From Streptomyces pyxinicus (GTDB lineage Bacteria; Actinomycetota; Actinomycetes; Streptomycetales; Streptomycetaceae), in the NCBI RefSeq assembly GCF_024753135.1, contig NZ_JANUGP010000031.1, positions 1 to 64,000 of the forward strand: a stretch of 64,000 bases of DNA. The letters are read 5' to 3'. The notes under the pieces were generated by a model. The model was given only the letters and a program-made list of their open reading frames with translations, had not been told where the DNA came from and made no database searches. Numbering within the stretch: the stretch's first letter is position 1; each line of letters starts with the position of its first letter. Below are positions 24,492 through 33,757 of this stretch, one piece after another. Made by a program: the position numbers and the translations under genes.

Positions 24492-26246
24492 TCAGCTGTA
24501 GACGCCGAACTCGTACAGCGAGTAGCCGTAACCGGTGCCGCGTGCGGTGCCGTTGACGCGGACGTAGCGGCCGGTGCCGCCGACGTCGAGGTCGTCGACG
24601 CCGCCGTCGCCGTCCGTCACGGTGCGCACGGTCTGCCAGTTCTGTCCGTCGTCGGAGGTCTGCACGGTGTACGCCTTGGCGTAGGAGGCCTCCCAGAGCA
24701 GTTGGACGTGCTGGAACGTGGTGCGGCTGCCGAGGTCGACCCGGATCCACTGGGGGTCGCTCCAGTCGCTGGCCCAGCGGGTGTTCTGGTTGCCGTCGAC
24801 CGCGTCGGCCGCCGTGCAGGGGCAGTCGCCGTAACTCGCCTGGAAGGAGGAGGCGGTGGCCGGCTTGTGGAGGGCCACGTTGGTGCCGTCGACGGCGGGC
24901 GGCACGACCCGGACGGACCGGGTCTCGACGCCGACGTTGCCGTGTCCGTCGGTCACCTTGACGTACATCTTCCACACGCCGGGCCGGTCCGGTGCGGTGA
25001 CCTTGAGCCGGCCGCCGCCGAGGTCGGTGGAGGGCAGCGAGGTGAGGTTCTTGCTCTGGTCGACGTACATGCTGTTGTCGAGGACCTCGTAGGACAGCGC
25101 GTCCCCGTCCGGGTCGGTGGCCCGGACGGCGAGGGTGAGGTCCTTGCCGGCCTGCACCTTGCCCGCGTCGCCCTCGACGGTGAGGTCCGAGATGACCGGC
25201 GGGGTGTTGTCGTGGGAGGTGTCGCCGCCGTAGGCCCGTTTCACCGCGTAGTACGACAGCCGTTTCTGGCCGGCGGGCAGCAGGTTGAACCAGATGCCGC
25301 CGAAGTCGTACTCGGTGCCGTAGTGGAACAGGGTGGCGCCGAGCGCGACCCCCTTGTGCCCGGTGACACAGCCCCAGGCCTTGGTGTAGCCGTCGGCCTT
25401 GGCCTGGTCGGTGGGCTCCCGCGGGACGCCGTTGGCGTCGTCGGGCACCTCCCACTCGCCGGCCGGCCCGGTCTCGGTGACGATGTAGGGCTTCGTGTAA
25501 CCGCCCTGCTGCCAGGCGGACTTGACGTCGCAGACCGCGTTGTAGGAGTTGACGGCGTACAGGTCGAGGTCGGGCGCGTTCTTCTTGAAGTACGGCCAGG
25601 CGCCGACCCAGGCGTCGGTGGAGGTGACCGGGTGGTCGGGGTCGACGGCGTGGATCTTCTTGGTGATGTCGTTGACGAGGGTGGTGTAGGCGTCGCGCTG
25701 CCGCTCCAGCTCGGTGCCGCTGTAGCAGTTCTGGAGGCCGAGCACGGACTCGTTGCCGACGTCCCACATGAGCACGCCGGGGTTGTCCTTGTAGGTCCGC
25801 ACCCACTGGGGGAACTCGTCCAGCACCTGGTTCTTGTAGGCGGTGTCGGTCAGGTAGTCGACGCAGCCGCCGCTGCCGGGGCCCCCGCCGGGCTGGAGCC
25901 AGAAGCCGGCGACGACCTTGATGCCGTTCGCGGCGGCGGCGTCGAACAGCGGCTTGCTGGAGGCGTCGGTGCCCCAGGTGCGGATGGTGTTGACGCCCAT
26001 GGACTTGAGGTCGGGCAGGTACTTTCCGGCGTCGGCGACGGACGGGCCCCAGGTCAGGCCCTTGACCTGGTACGGCTGTCCGTCCACGGTGAGCTGCCAG
26101 TTGCCCTGCGAGCCGGTGACCTTGACGACGCTGCCGGCCGCGTGGGCCTGCCCGGCCGGCAGGGCGGTGAGGGCGCCGACGGCCAGGAGGCCGGCGGTGA
26201 GCGGCGCGCCGAGGCGGCGCGCGCGGGTGCGGGGTGGTGGGGTCAT
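24492..26246 (-). CDS. Secreted clan GH-A glycoside hydrolase with discoidin/CBM32 domain
   Basis: A 584-residue secreted protein with signal peptide (residues 1-~37, ending AHA). Residues ~40-350 form a TIM barrel of clan GH-A. The acid/base is Glu166 in DVGNES and the nucleophile is probably Glu258 in VTETG. Then come a bacterial Ig-like domain (~365-455, DNTPPVISDLTVEGDAG) and an F5/8-type discoidin domain, CBM32-like (~460-584, NVALHKPATASSFQASYGDCPC). It looks related to GH2/GH5/GH72-like catalytic domains; I cannot choose the family. GGAGA precedes the ATG. Context suggests extracellular beta-glucan attack. Confidence 0.8.
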   Translation of the reverse strand: MTPPPRTRARRLGAPLTAGLLAVGALTALPAGQAHAAGSVVKVTGSQGNWQLTVDGQPYQVKGLTWGPSVADAGKYLPDLKSMGVNTIRTWGTDASSKPLFDAAAANGIKVVAGFWLQPGGGPGSGGCVDYLTDTAYKNQVLDEFPQWVRTYKDNPGVLMWDVGNESVLGLQNCYSGTELERQRDAYTTLVNDITKKIHAVDPDHPVTSTDAWVGAWPYFKKNAPDLDLYAVNSYNAVCDVKSAWQQGGYTKPYIVTETGPAGEWEVPDDANGVPREPTDQAKADGYTKAWGCVTGHKGVALGATLFHYGTEYDFGGIWFNLLPAGQKRLSYYAVKRAYGGDTSHDNTPPVISDLTVEGDAGKVQAGKDLTLAVRATDPDGDALSYEVLDNSMYVDQSKNLTSLPSTDLGGGRLKVTAPDRPGVWKMYVKVTDGHGNVGVETRSVRVVPPAVDGTNVALHKPATASSFQASYGDCPCTAADAVDGNQNTRWASDWSDPQWIRVDLGSRTTFQHVQLLWEASYAKAYTVQTSDDGQNWQTVRTVTDGDGGVDDLDVGGTGRYVRVNGTARGTGYGYSLYEFGVYS

Positions 26247-26290
26247 GGTGGGGGTTCTCCGGATGGGGTGCGGGTGACGTGCGGGCGCGC

Positions 26291-27364
26291 CTACGGCAGG
26301 CGGTAGTCGGCGTTCAGGGCGGCGCCGGCCTCGGGGTGGGTCTGGTCGTAGCCGCGGGCGTCGCACTGGAGTCCGCCGACGACGCAGTGGTCCACCAGGG
26401 CCTTCAGCGTGGGGTCGTCCCAGGCGTTGAAGAAGTCGTAGTGGAAGCTGTGTCCGGTGCCGCTGGCCAGCCGGACCCGGGACATGTCCCCGTTGACGGG
26501 GAACGCCATCTTGAACTCGATCATCGGCAGCGCCACCGGGTGGTCGGCGGGGCACACGTTGTCGTTGGTGCCCTGCTTGACCACGGGGTAGGCCATGTGA
26601 CTCTTGTGGTCGGGGGTGTCCAGGTACTTTCCGTCCCAGCAACTGGGCGCCTGGAAGCGGATGTTGAGCTGGACGTCGGCCCGGTTCGGGCAGCTCGCCG
26701 GGAACTCGGTGTTGAAGTAGCTGTCCCCGCACTCCCAGCCCTCGACGAACCCCGGGTGGTGGCGGAACTCGTCGGCGCTCTGCAGGGGGTTGCCGACGAC
26801 GAACCGGAGGCCCTTCGGGAACGGGCGGACGCTGGTGTAGTCAGTGACGCCGGCCTTGTAGTAGATGGTCTGCGGGCCGACCGGCAGGACCGCCTGGTCA
26901 CCGTTGTAGAGGGTGGGCATCCAGTAGCCGGACAGGTCACCGGGCGCCTTGCAGGTCGTGTTGCCCGCGCTCAGCGAGGCGGTCGTGCTGTTGGCGTCGG
27001 TGGTGGTGTTGCCCATGAACGTGTGGTCGTGGGACTTGCCGGGCTGCTGCGGGTAGACGATCGGGTCGTCCGGCGCGGTGTGGGTGACCGAACAGTTGGC
27101 CTGGAACTCGTGGAAGTAGCGGTGCGGCGGGTCCTGGGTGGACGGGGTGGCGGTGACGGGCGGGTTGGCGGGGATGTAGCCGTCGCCGTCGGGGTCCTCG
27201 GGTGAGGAGGCGGTCGACACCGCCATGGTGTGGCCGGTGTGCGCGTCGGCCCGACCGGCGGACGCGGGCGTGGAGGACTGGGCGACGCCGGTGATGCCGA
27301 GCGTGGTCAGCAGCAGGGCGCAGGCGACCAGCGCGCCCGGGAGGACTTGCGATCTCCGTGACAT
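26291..27364 (-). CDS. Secreted DUF1996-domain protein
   Basis: The 357-residue protein has a signal peptide (MSRRSQVLPGALVACALLLTTLG) and a DUF1996 domain with the characteristic blocks FHEFQANCSVTHTAPDDPIVYP, SHDHTFMGN, SCWDGKYLDTPDHKSHMAYP and HPVALP. Conserved His, Asp and Cys residues in these blocks suggest metal binding, but the activity of the family is not established. It is the first gene of the minus-strand group, 44 bases before the GH-A gene, and has a perfect 18-bp palindrome 40 bases upstream, so it is probably co-induced with the glycosidases. Confidence 0.82.
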   Translation of the reverse strand: MSRRSQVLPGALVACALLLTTLGITGVAQSSTPASAGRADAHTGHTMAVSTASSPEDPDGDGYIPANPPVTATPSTQDPPHRYFHEFQANCSVTHTAPDDPIVYPQQPGKSHDHTFMGNTTTDANSTTASLSAGNTTCKAPGDLSGYWMPTLYNGDQAVLPVGPQTIYYKAGVTDYTSVRPFPKGLRFVVGNPLQSADEFRHHPGFVEGWECGDSYFNTEFPASCPNRADVQLNIRFQAPSCWDGKYLDTPDHKSHMAYPVVKQGTNDNVCPADHPVALPMIEFKMAFPVNGDMSRVRLASGTGHSFHYDFFNAWDDPTLKALVDHCVVGGLQCDARGYDQTHPEAGAALNADYRLP

Positions 27365-27403
27365 GGGGGCTCCTCGACGGGAGGGATGGAGGTCGTATGG
27401 AGC

Positions 27404-27421
27404 TGGGAGAGCGCTCTCCCA
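27404..27421. promoter_or_regulatory. Perfect 18-bp LacI-type operator
   Basis: TGGGAGAGCGCTCTCCCA is a full palindrome in the divergent region between the DUF1996 and GH55-like genes. A weaker related element (GAAAGCGTTTCGC) occurs at about 27482-27494. Confidence 0.7.
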
Positions 27422-27603
27422 CTGCTGGAGTGTTGAGGCGGTGCCGGGAGGGTGTCAAGGGAGGCGACCGAGGAATCGAGGGGAAAGCGTTTCGCTCACT
27501 TCTCGAAGGCGCGGGTGGCCATATGGCGATTGTTCAGGCGCCGGGTGCGGAAGTTCGGTCGCGACTCTTGACGCAGCGTTCACGCCACTGAAGCATCCAA
27601 CGA

Positions 27604-27621
27604 CTAGAGAGCGCTCCCCCG
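27604..27621. promoter_or_regulatory. Imperfect LacI-type operator before the GH55-like gene
   Basis: AGAGAGCGCTCCCC around 27606-27619 contains the palindromic core GAGCGCTC (27609-27616) and lies ~40 bases upstream of the ATG at 27660. Confidence 0.5.
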
Positions 27622-27659
27622 CCCCCACACGTTCACTTCCTGAACAAGGAGAGCCGCGC

Positions 27660-29462
27660 ATGTCCCCCAACTCCCCCGTTCCAGAGCCCTCCTCGTCCGT
27701 CGGCCGCCGTACCGTTCTCGGCGCCGCCGCCGCTGCCGCCGCGCTGCCGGTGCTGGCCGGTGTGGCGGCCCCGGCCCGGGCGGCCGGCACCGCGACCGAG
27801 GCCGCCCCCCGTGCCCTGCCCGGCGGCGGCGACCTCGGGCCCAACGTCATCGTGTTCGACCCGTCCACCCCCGGGATCCAGGCCAAGCTGGACGACGTCT
27901 TCCGGCAGCAGGAGTCCGCCCAGTTCGGCACCGGCCGCTACGCGCTGCTGTTCAAGCCGGGCACCTACAACGGCCTGAACGCCCAGATCGGCTTCTACAC
28001 CTCCATAGCGGGCCTCGGCCTGTCACCGGACGACACCACGATCAACGGTGACGTCACGGTCGACGCGGGCTGGTTCAACGGCAACGCCACGCAGAACTTC
28101 TGGCGTTCGGCGGAGAACCTGGCCCTGGTCCCGGTGAGCGGCACCAACCGGTGGGCGGTGGCGCAGGCCGCGCCGTTCCGCCGGATGCACGTGCGCGGCG
28201 GCCTCAACCTCGCGCCGAACGGGTACGGCTGGGCGAGCGGCGGCTATATCGCCGACAGCCGGATCGACGGCCAGGTGGGACCGTACTCGCAGCAGCAGTG
28301 GTACACCCGGGACAGTGCGATCGGGAGCTGGCTCAACGGCGTCTGGAACATGGTGTTCTCGGGTGTCACGGGCGCCCCGGCGCAGAGCTTCCCGAACCCG
28401 CCGTACACCACGCTCGACACGACGCCGGTCTCCCGAGAGAAGCCCTTCCTGTACCTGAACGGCAGTGAGTACCGGGTGTTCCTGCCGGAGAAGCGGACCA
28501 ACGCGCGCGGGGTCACCTGGGGCAACGGCACCCCGCGGGGCACCTCGCTGCCGCTGAGCCAGTTCTACGTGGCCAAGCCGGGCGTCAGCGCGGCGACCCT
28601 CAACCAGGCGCTGGCGCAGGGACTTCACCTGCTGCTGACGCCGGGCACCTATCACGTGGACCAGCCGATCCGGGTCGACCGCGCGGGCACCGTGGTGCTG
28701 GGCCTCGGTTACGCGACGCTCACTGCGGACAACGGCGCCACCGTGCTGAAGGTCGCCGACGTCGACGGTGTGCGGCTCGCCGGCTTCCTCATCGACGCCG
28801 GGCCGGTCAACTCCGCGACGCTGCTGGAGGTGGGTCCGGCCGGCTCGGCCAAGGACCACTCGGCCAACCCGACGACCGTGCAGGACGTGTTCGTGCGGAT
28901 CGGCGGCGCGGGGGCCGGCAAGGCGACCACCAGCATGGTGATCAACAGCCGGCACACCATCGTCGACCACACCTGGGTGTGGCGCGCCGACCACGGCACG
29001 GGCGTCGGCTGGGACACCAACCGCGCGGACTACGGCGTCGTCGTCAACGGCGACGACGTGCTGTGCACCGGCCTGTTCGTGGAGCACTTCAACAAGTACG
29101 ACGTGCAGTGGAACGGCCAGCGCGGGCGCACGATCTTCTTCCAGAACGAGAAGGCCTACGACGCCCCCAACCAGGCGGCGGTGCAGGACGGTTCCGTGAA
29201 GGGCTACGCGGCCTACAAGGTCGGCGCCAACGTCACCACGCACGAGGGCTGGGGCCTGGGCAGCTACTGCTACTACAACGTCAATCCCTCCATCGTCCAG
29301 CACCACGGCTTCTCCGCGCCGAACACGCCGGGCGTGAAGTTCCACGACCTGCTGGTGGTCTCGCTCGGCGGCAACGGCCAGTACGAGCACGTCATCAACG
29401 AGACCGGCGCGCCGACCTCGGGGACGTCCACCACGCCGTCCACGGTGGTGTCGTACCCCTGA
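27660..29462 (+). CDS. Secreted GH55-like exo-beta-1,3-glucanase (laminarinase)
   Basis: The 600-residue protein has a twin-arginine-type signal (SSVGRRTVLGAAAAAAALPVLAG). Two right-handed beta-helix halves follow (around 70-330 and 330-590), each with pectate-lyase-like repeats (GTYNGLNAQIGFYTSIAGLGLSP; GTYHVDQPIRVDRAGTVVLGLGYATL). This paired helix and the sequence HTWVWRADHGTGVGWDTNRADYG fit bacterial GH55 exo-beta-1,3-glucanases, although such proteins are often mislabelled as adenylyl cyclase or coagulation-factor-like. The ATG at 27660 is preceded by AAGGAGAG. It is divergent from the DUF1996-GH-A-GH3-LacI group with operators between. It would release glucose from laminarin or fungal wall glucan. 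Confidence 0.78.
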   Translation: MSPNSPVPEPSSSVGRRTVLGAAAAAAALPVLAGVAAPARAAGTATEAAPRALPGGGDLGPNVIVFDPSTPGIQAKLDDVFRQQESAQFGTGRYALLFKPGTYNGLNAQIGFYTSIAGLGLSPDDTTINGDVTVDAGWFNGNATQNFWRSAENLALVPVSGTNRWAVAQAAPFRRMHVRGGLNLAPNGYGWASGGYIADSRIDGQVGPYSQQQWYTRDSAIGSWLNGVWNMVFSGVTGAPAQSFPNPPYTTLDTTPVSREKPFLYLNGSEYRVFLPEKRTNARGVTWGNGTPRGTSLPLSQFYVAKPGVSAATLNQALAQGLHLLLTPGTYHVDQPIRVDRAGTVVLGLGYATLTADNGATVLKVADVDGVRLAGFLIDAGPVNSATLLEVGPAGSAKDHSANPTTVQDVFVRIGGAGAGKATTSMVINSRHTIVDHTWVWRADHGTGVGWDTNRADYGVVVNGDDVLCTGLFVEHFNKYDVQWNGQRGRTIFFQNEKAYDAPNQAAVQDGSVKGYAAYKVGANVTTHEGWGLGSYCYYNVNPSIVQHHGFSAPNTPGVKFHDLLVVSLGGNGQYEHVINETGAPTSGTSTTPSTVVSYP

Positions 29463-29488
29463 GACCGGCCCGGGGCGGGGGGCGGGTG

Positions 29489-30628
29489 TCAGGCGGCCGT
29501 CGCCCCGCCCCGCTCCCGGTCGTGGTGGATGGGCGCCGTGCCGTCGGTCAGCGGGGCGCCCGTGCCGCCGCGCCGGGCGGCGACGATCTCCGCCGCGATC
29601 GACAGGGCGGTCTCCTCGGGGGTGCGGGCGCCCAGGTCGAGGCCGATCGGGGAGCGCAGCCGGGCCAGTCGGCGCTCGCTGACGCCCTCCGCGCGCAGCC
29701 TTCGGTCGCGGTCCTCGTGGGTGCGGCGGGAGCCCATCGCGCCGACGAACGCCACCGGCAGGGCGAGGGCGGCCTTCAGCAGCGGTACGTCGAACTTCGC
29801 GTCGTGCGTGAGCACGCACAGGACGGTACGGGCGTCGGTCGCGGTGCGCCGCAGATAGCGGTGCGGCCAGTCGACCACCACCTCGTCGGCGTCCGGGAAG
29901 CGGGCCCGGGTCGCGAAGACGGGCCGGGCGTCGCACACGGTGACGTGGTAGCCGAGGAACTTCCCGGCCCGGACCAGCGCGGCGGCGAAGTCGATCGCGC
30001 CGAAGACGATCATGCGGGGCGGCGGCCGGTGCGTCTCGACCAGCAGGGTGAGCCCGCCGGGGCAGTGCGAGCCGTCCGCCGACAGTTCCACCGTGCCGGT
30101 ACGCCCCTGCTCCAGCCGGGCGGCGGCCTCGGCCGTCGCCGTGCGGTCCAGGCCGGGGTGGCCGCCGAGGGTGCCCTCGCCGGTGCCGTCGTCCCGCACC
30201 AGCAGCGCCCGGCCGAGGAGTTCCGCGGGACCGCGGGCGACCCGGGCCAGGGCGGTGGGCTCGCCGCCGCGGGCGGCGGCCAGCGCCGCCGCCATGACCG
30301 CCCGGTCGGATGCCCGCGCGCTCACCGGCGTGATCAGCATGTCGATGACCCCGCCGCAGGTCAGGCCGACGGCGAAGGCGTCCTCGTCGCTGTACCCGAA
30401 CCGCTCGGTGACGCTCTCGCCGGTCTCCAGGGCCTGTTGGCACAGGTCGTAGACCGCGCCCTCGACGCAGCCGCCGGAGACGGAGCCGACCACCGTGCCC
30501 GCGCTGTCGACGGCGAGGGCGGCGCCGGGGCCGCGTGGCGCGCTGCCGCCGACGGCCACGACGGTGGCGACGGCGAACGCGCGGCCCTCGCGCAGCCAGA
30601 CGTCCAGTTCCTCGGCCAGGTCAAGCAT
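29489..30628 (-). CDS. XdhC/CoxI-family molybdenum cofactor chaperone
   Basis: The 379-residue protein helps sulfurate and insert Moco into xanthine-dehydrogenase-type enzymes. The N-terminal XdhC domain is MLDLAEELDVWLREGRAFAVATVV..GSAPRGPGA with SGGCVEGAV and LTCGGVIDML. The C-terminal Rossmann domain (~205-345) has MIVFGAIDFAAALVRAGKFLGYHVTVCDARP and GAMGSRRTHEDR. Its start overlaps the Moco subunit gene by 8 bases, so it belongs to the four-gene molybdenum hydroxylase operon. Confidence 0.9.
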   Translation of the reverse strand: MLDLAEELDVWLREGRAFAVATVVAVGGSAPRGPGAALAVDSAGTVVGSVSGGCVEGAVYDLCQQALETGESVTERFGYSDEDAFAVGLTCGGVIDMLITPVSARASDRAVMAAALAAARGGEPTALARVARGPAELLGRALLVRDDGTGEGTLGGHPGLDRTATAEAAARLEQGRTGTVELSADGSHCPGGLTLLVETHRPPPRMIVFGAIDFAAALVRAGKFLGYHVTVCDARPVFATRARFPDADEVVVDWPHRYLRRTATDARTVLCVLTHDAKFDVPLLKAALALPVAFVGAMGSRRTHEDRDRRLRAEGVSERRLARLRSPIGLDLGARTPEETALSIAAEIVAARRGGTGAPLTDGTAPIHHDRERGGATAA

Positions 30629-32768
30629 CCGGCCTCCCCCGGTCGGCCGTCGCCGCCGCGAGGACGCGGTCGGGGCGGATGGGCAGGTGCCGGTGGCGGG
30701 TGCCGGTGGCGTGCCAGACCGCGTTGGCGATGGCCGCGGCGACGCCCACGATGCCGATCTCGCCGATGCCCTTGATGCCGACCGGGTCGCCCGGGTCGTG
30801 GTCCTCGATCCAGTCGGCCTCGATCCGGGGCACGTCGGCGTTGGTGGCCACGTGGTACCCGGCGAGGTCGGCGCCGACGACACCGCCGAAGGCGCGGTCG
30901 CGGACCGCCTCCTCGTGCAGGGCCATCGACAGGCCCCAGACCATGCCGCCGAGGAACTGGTTGCGCGCCGTGAGCGGGTTGATGATACGGCCGGCCGCGA
31001 AGATGCCGAGCATCCGCCGCACCCGGACCTCGCCGGTGGCCGGGTCGACGGCCACCTCGGCGAACTGGGCGCCGTAGGAGTGACGTTCGGCGGGGGTGAG
31101 GGCGCCGATGGCCGCCGCGGTGTCGGACCGTACCGTGATGCCCTCGGCGGGGATGTCGGAGCCGAGCGCCAGGCGGTCGCGGAGTTCGTCGGCGGCGGCC
31201 GTGACCGCCCAGGACCAGGAGCGGGTGCCCATGGAGCCGCCGGCGATCATCGCCGGTCCGAAGTCGCTGTCCCCGATCCGCACCCGTACCCGGTCCGGGG
31301 TCACGCGCAGGGCGTCGGCGGCGACCAGGGTGATGGCCGTACGGGCGCCGGTGCCGATGTCGGCGGCGGCGATCCGGACGGTGAAGGTGCCGTCGGGGTG
31401 GGCGGTCAGGGTGGCCGTGGAGGGGCCGGCGCCCGCGAAGAAGGAGGCCGACGCGGTGCCGGTGCCCAGCAGCCAGCGGCCGTCCCGGCGCCGTCCGGGG
31501 CGGGGGTCGCGGCCGGCCCAGCCGAAGCGGCGGGCGCCCTCCCGGTAGCAGGCGGGCAGGTTGCGGCCGGCGAACGGCAGCCCGGAGACGGGCCCCTGGT
31601 CCGGTTCGTTGCGCAGCCGCAGCTCGATGGGGTCGAGCCCGCACCGCTCGGCGAGTTCGTCCATGGCCGACTCCAGCGCGAAGGAGCCCGGGGCCTCGCC
31701 GGGCGCGCGCATGAAGGTCGGGCTCGGCACGTCGAGCGGTATGACGCGGTTGGCGGTGTGGTGGGCGTCCGCGTCGTACATCACCCGGGCGGGGTCGGCG
31801 GCCGGTTCGACGTACTCGTGGACGGTGGAGGTGACGCTGAGCGAGTTGTGTTCCAGGGCGCGCAGCCGGCCTCGGGCGTCGGCGCCGAGCCTGACCCGCT
31901 GGGCGGTGGGGCTGCGGTACCCGGCCAGGGAGAACATCTGACGCCTCGTCATGACGACGCGCACCGGCCGCCGCAGCAGGGTCGCGGCCATGACGGCGGC
32001 CACCTGGTGGGCGCGGATGCCCTTGCTGCCGAAGCCGCCGCCGACGTGTTCGGAGCGGACCCGGACCGAGCCGGGGTCGAGCGAGAACAGGCTGGCCAGT
32101 TCGCCGGTCACCCAGGTGGCGCCCTGGTTGGAGTCGACCAGTTCCAGGCGGCCGTCCTCCCAGCGGGCGGTGGCGGCGTGCGGCTCCATCGGGTTGTGGT
32201 GCTCTTCGGGCGTGGTGTACTCGGCGTCCACGACGGTGGCGGACGCGGCGAGTTCGGCCTCCAGGTCGCCCTTCCCGGTGACTCCGGGCATGACGCCGTC
32301 GAGGGCGTGGGCGTCCGGGTGGTCGGTGTCGAGGCCGGTGTGGTGGGGCGCCTCCTCGTAGCGCACCACGAGGGCCTCGGCCGCTTCCCTGGCCTGCTCG
32401 GAGGTCTCGGCGACGACGAGCGCGACCGGCCAGCCCAGGTGCGGCACCCGGTCGTGCTGGAAGACGGCGATGGTCGGGTCCGGACGCATGCCCATCAGGC
32501 CGCTGTAGTCGGTGTTCACGCGCGGGGCGGTGCGGTGGTCGAGGACGGCGAGGACGCCCGGCATGGCGAGCACGGCCTCGCTCTCGATGGCGCGGATCCG
32601 GCCGCGGGCGACGGTGGAGAGCACCAGCCAGCCGTGCGCGAGGTCGGCGAAGGGCACCTCTCCGGCGTAGCGGGCGGCGCCGGTGACCTTGTCGCGGCCC
32701 TCGATACGGGTGTGCGCGGTGCCGACGGAGCGGGGCGGTGCGGTGGTGCCGGTGACGACGGTGGTCAT
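30621..32768 (-). CDS. Molybdenum-binding subunit of aldehyde/xanthine oxidoreductase (PaoC-like)
   Basis: The 715-residue catalytic subunit of a xanthine-oxidase-family hydroxylase. It has the entry block RIEGRDKVTGAARYAGEVPFADLAHGWLV, the Moco-binding loops HVGGGFGSKGIR and MRAPGEAPGSFALESAMDELAE, and the catalytic Glu in GIKGIGEIGIVGVAAAIANA near the C-terminus. The length matches PaoC (periplasmic aldehyde oxidoreductase). It overlaps the FAD subunit gene by 4 bases (ATGA) and XdhC by 8. It should hydroxylate aldehydes or purine-like heterocycles; substrate is not readable. Confidence 0.9.
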   Translation of the reverse strand: MTTVVTGTTAPPRSVGTAHTRIEGRDKVTGAARYAGEVPFADLAHGWLVLSTVARGRIRAIESEAVLAMPGVLAVLDHRTAPRVNTDYSGLMGMRPDPTIAVFQHDRVPHLGWPVALVVAETSEQAREAAEALVVRYEEAPHHTGLDTDHPDAHALDGVMPGVTGKGDLEAELAASATVVDAEYTTPEEHHNPMEPHAATARWEDGRLELVDSNQGATWVTGELASLFSLDPGSVRVRSEHVGGGFGSKGIRAHQVAAVMAATLLRRPVRVVMTRRQMFSLAGYRSPTAQRVRLGADARGRLRALEHNSLSVTSTVHEYVEPAADPARVMYDADAHHTANRVIPLDVPSPTFMRAPGEAPGSFALESAMDELAERCGLDPIELRLRNEPDQGPVSGLPFAGRNLPACYREGARRFGWAGRDPRPGRRRDGRWLLGTGTASASFFAGAGPSTATLTAHPDGTFTVRIAAADIGTGARTAITLVAADALRVTPDRVRVRIGDSDFGPAMIAGGSMGTRSWSWAVTAAADELRDRLALGSDIPAEGITVRSDTAAAIGALTPAERHSYGAQFAEVAVDPATGEVRVRRMLGIFAAGRIINPLTARNQFLGGMVWGLSMALHEEAVRDRAFGGVVGADLAGYHVATNADVPRIEADWIEDHDPGDPVGIKGIGEIGIVGVAAAIANAVWHATGTRHRHLPIRPDRVLAAATADRGRPDA

Positions 32769-33757
32769 CGGGCGGCCTCCTCGGCGAGTTCGGTCAGGAC
32801 GGCCACCGTGAGGTTGCGCAGGAGCGTCACCTTGTACGCGTTGTGCTCCAGGGGCCGGGCCGCCGCGAGTTCGGCGTCGGCCGCGGCGGCGAAGGTCTCG
32901 GGGGTCGCGGGCGCTCCGGTCAGGACGCGTTCGGCCGCCGTGGCCCGCCAGGGCCGGGAGGCGACCGCGCCGAAGGCCAGCCGGGCGTCCCGTACGACGC
33001 CGTCGTGGACGTCGAGGGCGGCGGCGGCCGAGCCGATGGCGAAGGCGTACGAGGCGCGCTCGCGCACCTTACGGTAACGGGAGTGGCCGGCGATGGGCAG
33101 CGGCGGCAGCGTGACACCGGTGATCAGCGCGCCCCGCGGCAGCGCGGTCTCCAGGTGCGGGGTGTCGCCGACGGGCAGGTAGAAGTCGCGCAGCGGCAAC
33201 TCCCCGCCTCCGGCGCCGGTTTCGTACCGGACGACGGCGTCGAAGGCGCTGAGGGCGACGGCCATGTCCGAGGGGTGGGTGGCCACGCAGTGCTCGGAGG
33301 CGCCCAGGATGGCGTGGTTGTGGTGGTCGCCCGCGATGGCGGGGCAACCGCTGCCGGGGACACGCTTGTTGCACGGCCGGGTGACGTCGGTGAAGTAGCC
33401 GCAGCGGGTGCGCTGCAACAGGTTCCCGCCGACGGTGGCCATGTTGCGCAGCTGCCCGGACGCGCCCGCGAGCACCGCCTGCGCCAGGGCCGGGTAGCGG
33501 CGCCGCACCTCGGGGTGGGCGGCCAGGTCGCCGTTGGTGACGGTGGCGCCGATCCGCAGGCCGCCCTCGGGTGTCGACTCGACCAGGTCCAGCGGGAGTT
33601 CGCGGATGTCGACGAGCCGGGCGGGGCGCTCCACCCCGGTCTTCATGAGGTCGACCAGGTTGGTACCGCCGCCGAGGTAGCGGGTGTCCAGGGCGGCGCC
33701 GAGCAGGGCGACGGCGCCGGCGACGTCGTGGGCCCGCTGGTAGTCGAACTCCCTCAT
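32765..33757 (-). CDS. FAD-binding subunit with extra 4Fe-4S cysteines (PaoB-like)
   Basis: The 330-residue subunit passes electrons in the molybdenum hydroxylase. The FAD-binding signature is LDTRYLGGGTNLVDLMKTGVERP and ATVGGNLLQRTRCGYF. The insert RCGYFTDVTRPCNKRVPGSGCPAI, plus a later Cys (ASEHCVATHPSD), matches the [4Fe-4S]-binding loop described for E. coli PaoB rather than ordinary CoxM/XdhB. The ATG at 33757 overlaps the iron-sulfur gene stop by 4 bases. Confidence 0.9.
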   Translation of the reverse strand: MREFDYQRAHDVAGAVALLGAALDTRYLGGGTNLVDLMKTGVERPARLVDIRELPLDLVESTPEGGLRIGATVTNGDLAAHPEVRRRYPALAQAVLAGASGQLRNMATVGGNLLQRTRCGYFTDVTRPCNKRVPGSGCPAIAGDHHNHAILGASEHCVATHPSDMAVALSAFDAVVRYETGAGGGELPLRDFYLPVGDTPHLETALPRGALITGVTLPPLPIAGHSRYRKVRERASYAFAIGSAAAALDVHDGVVRDARLAFGAVASRPWRATAAERVLTGAPATPETFAAAADAELAAARPLEHNAYKVTLLRNLTVAVLTELAEEAAR

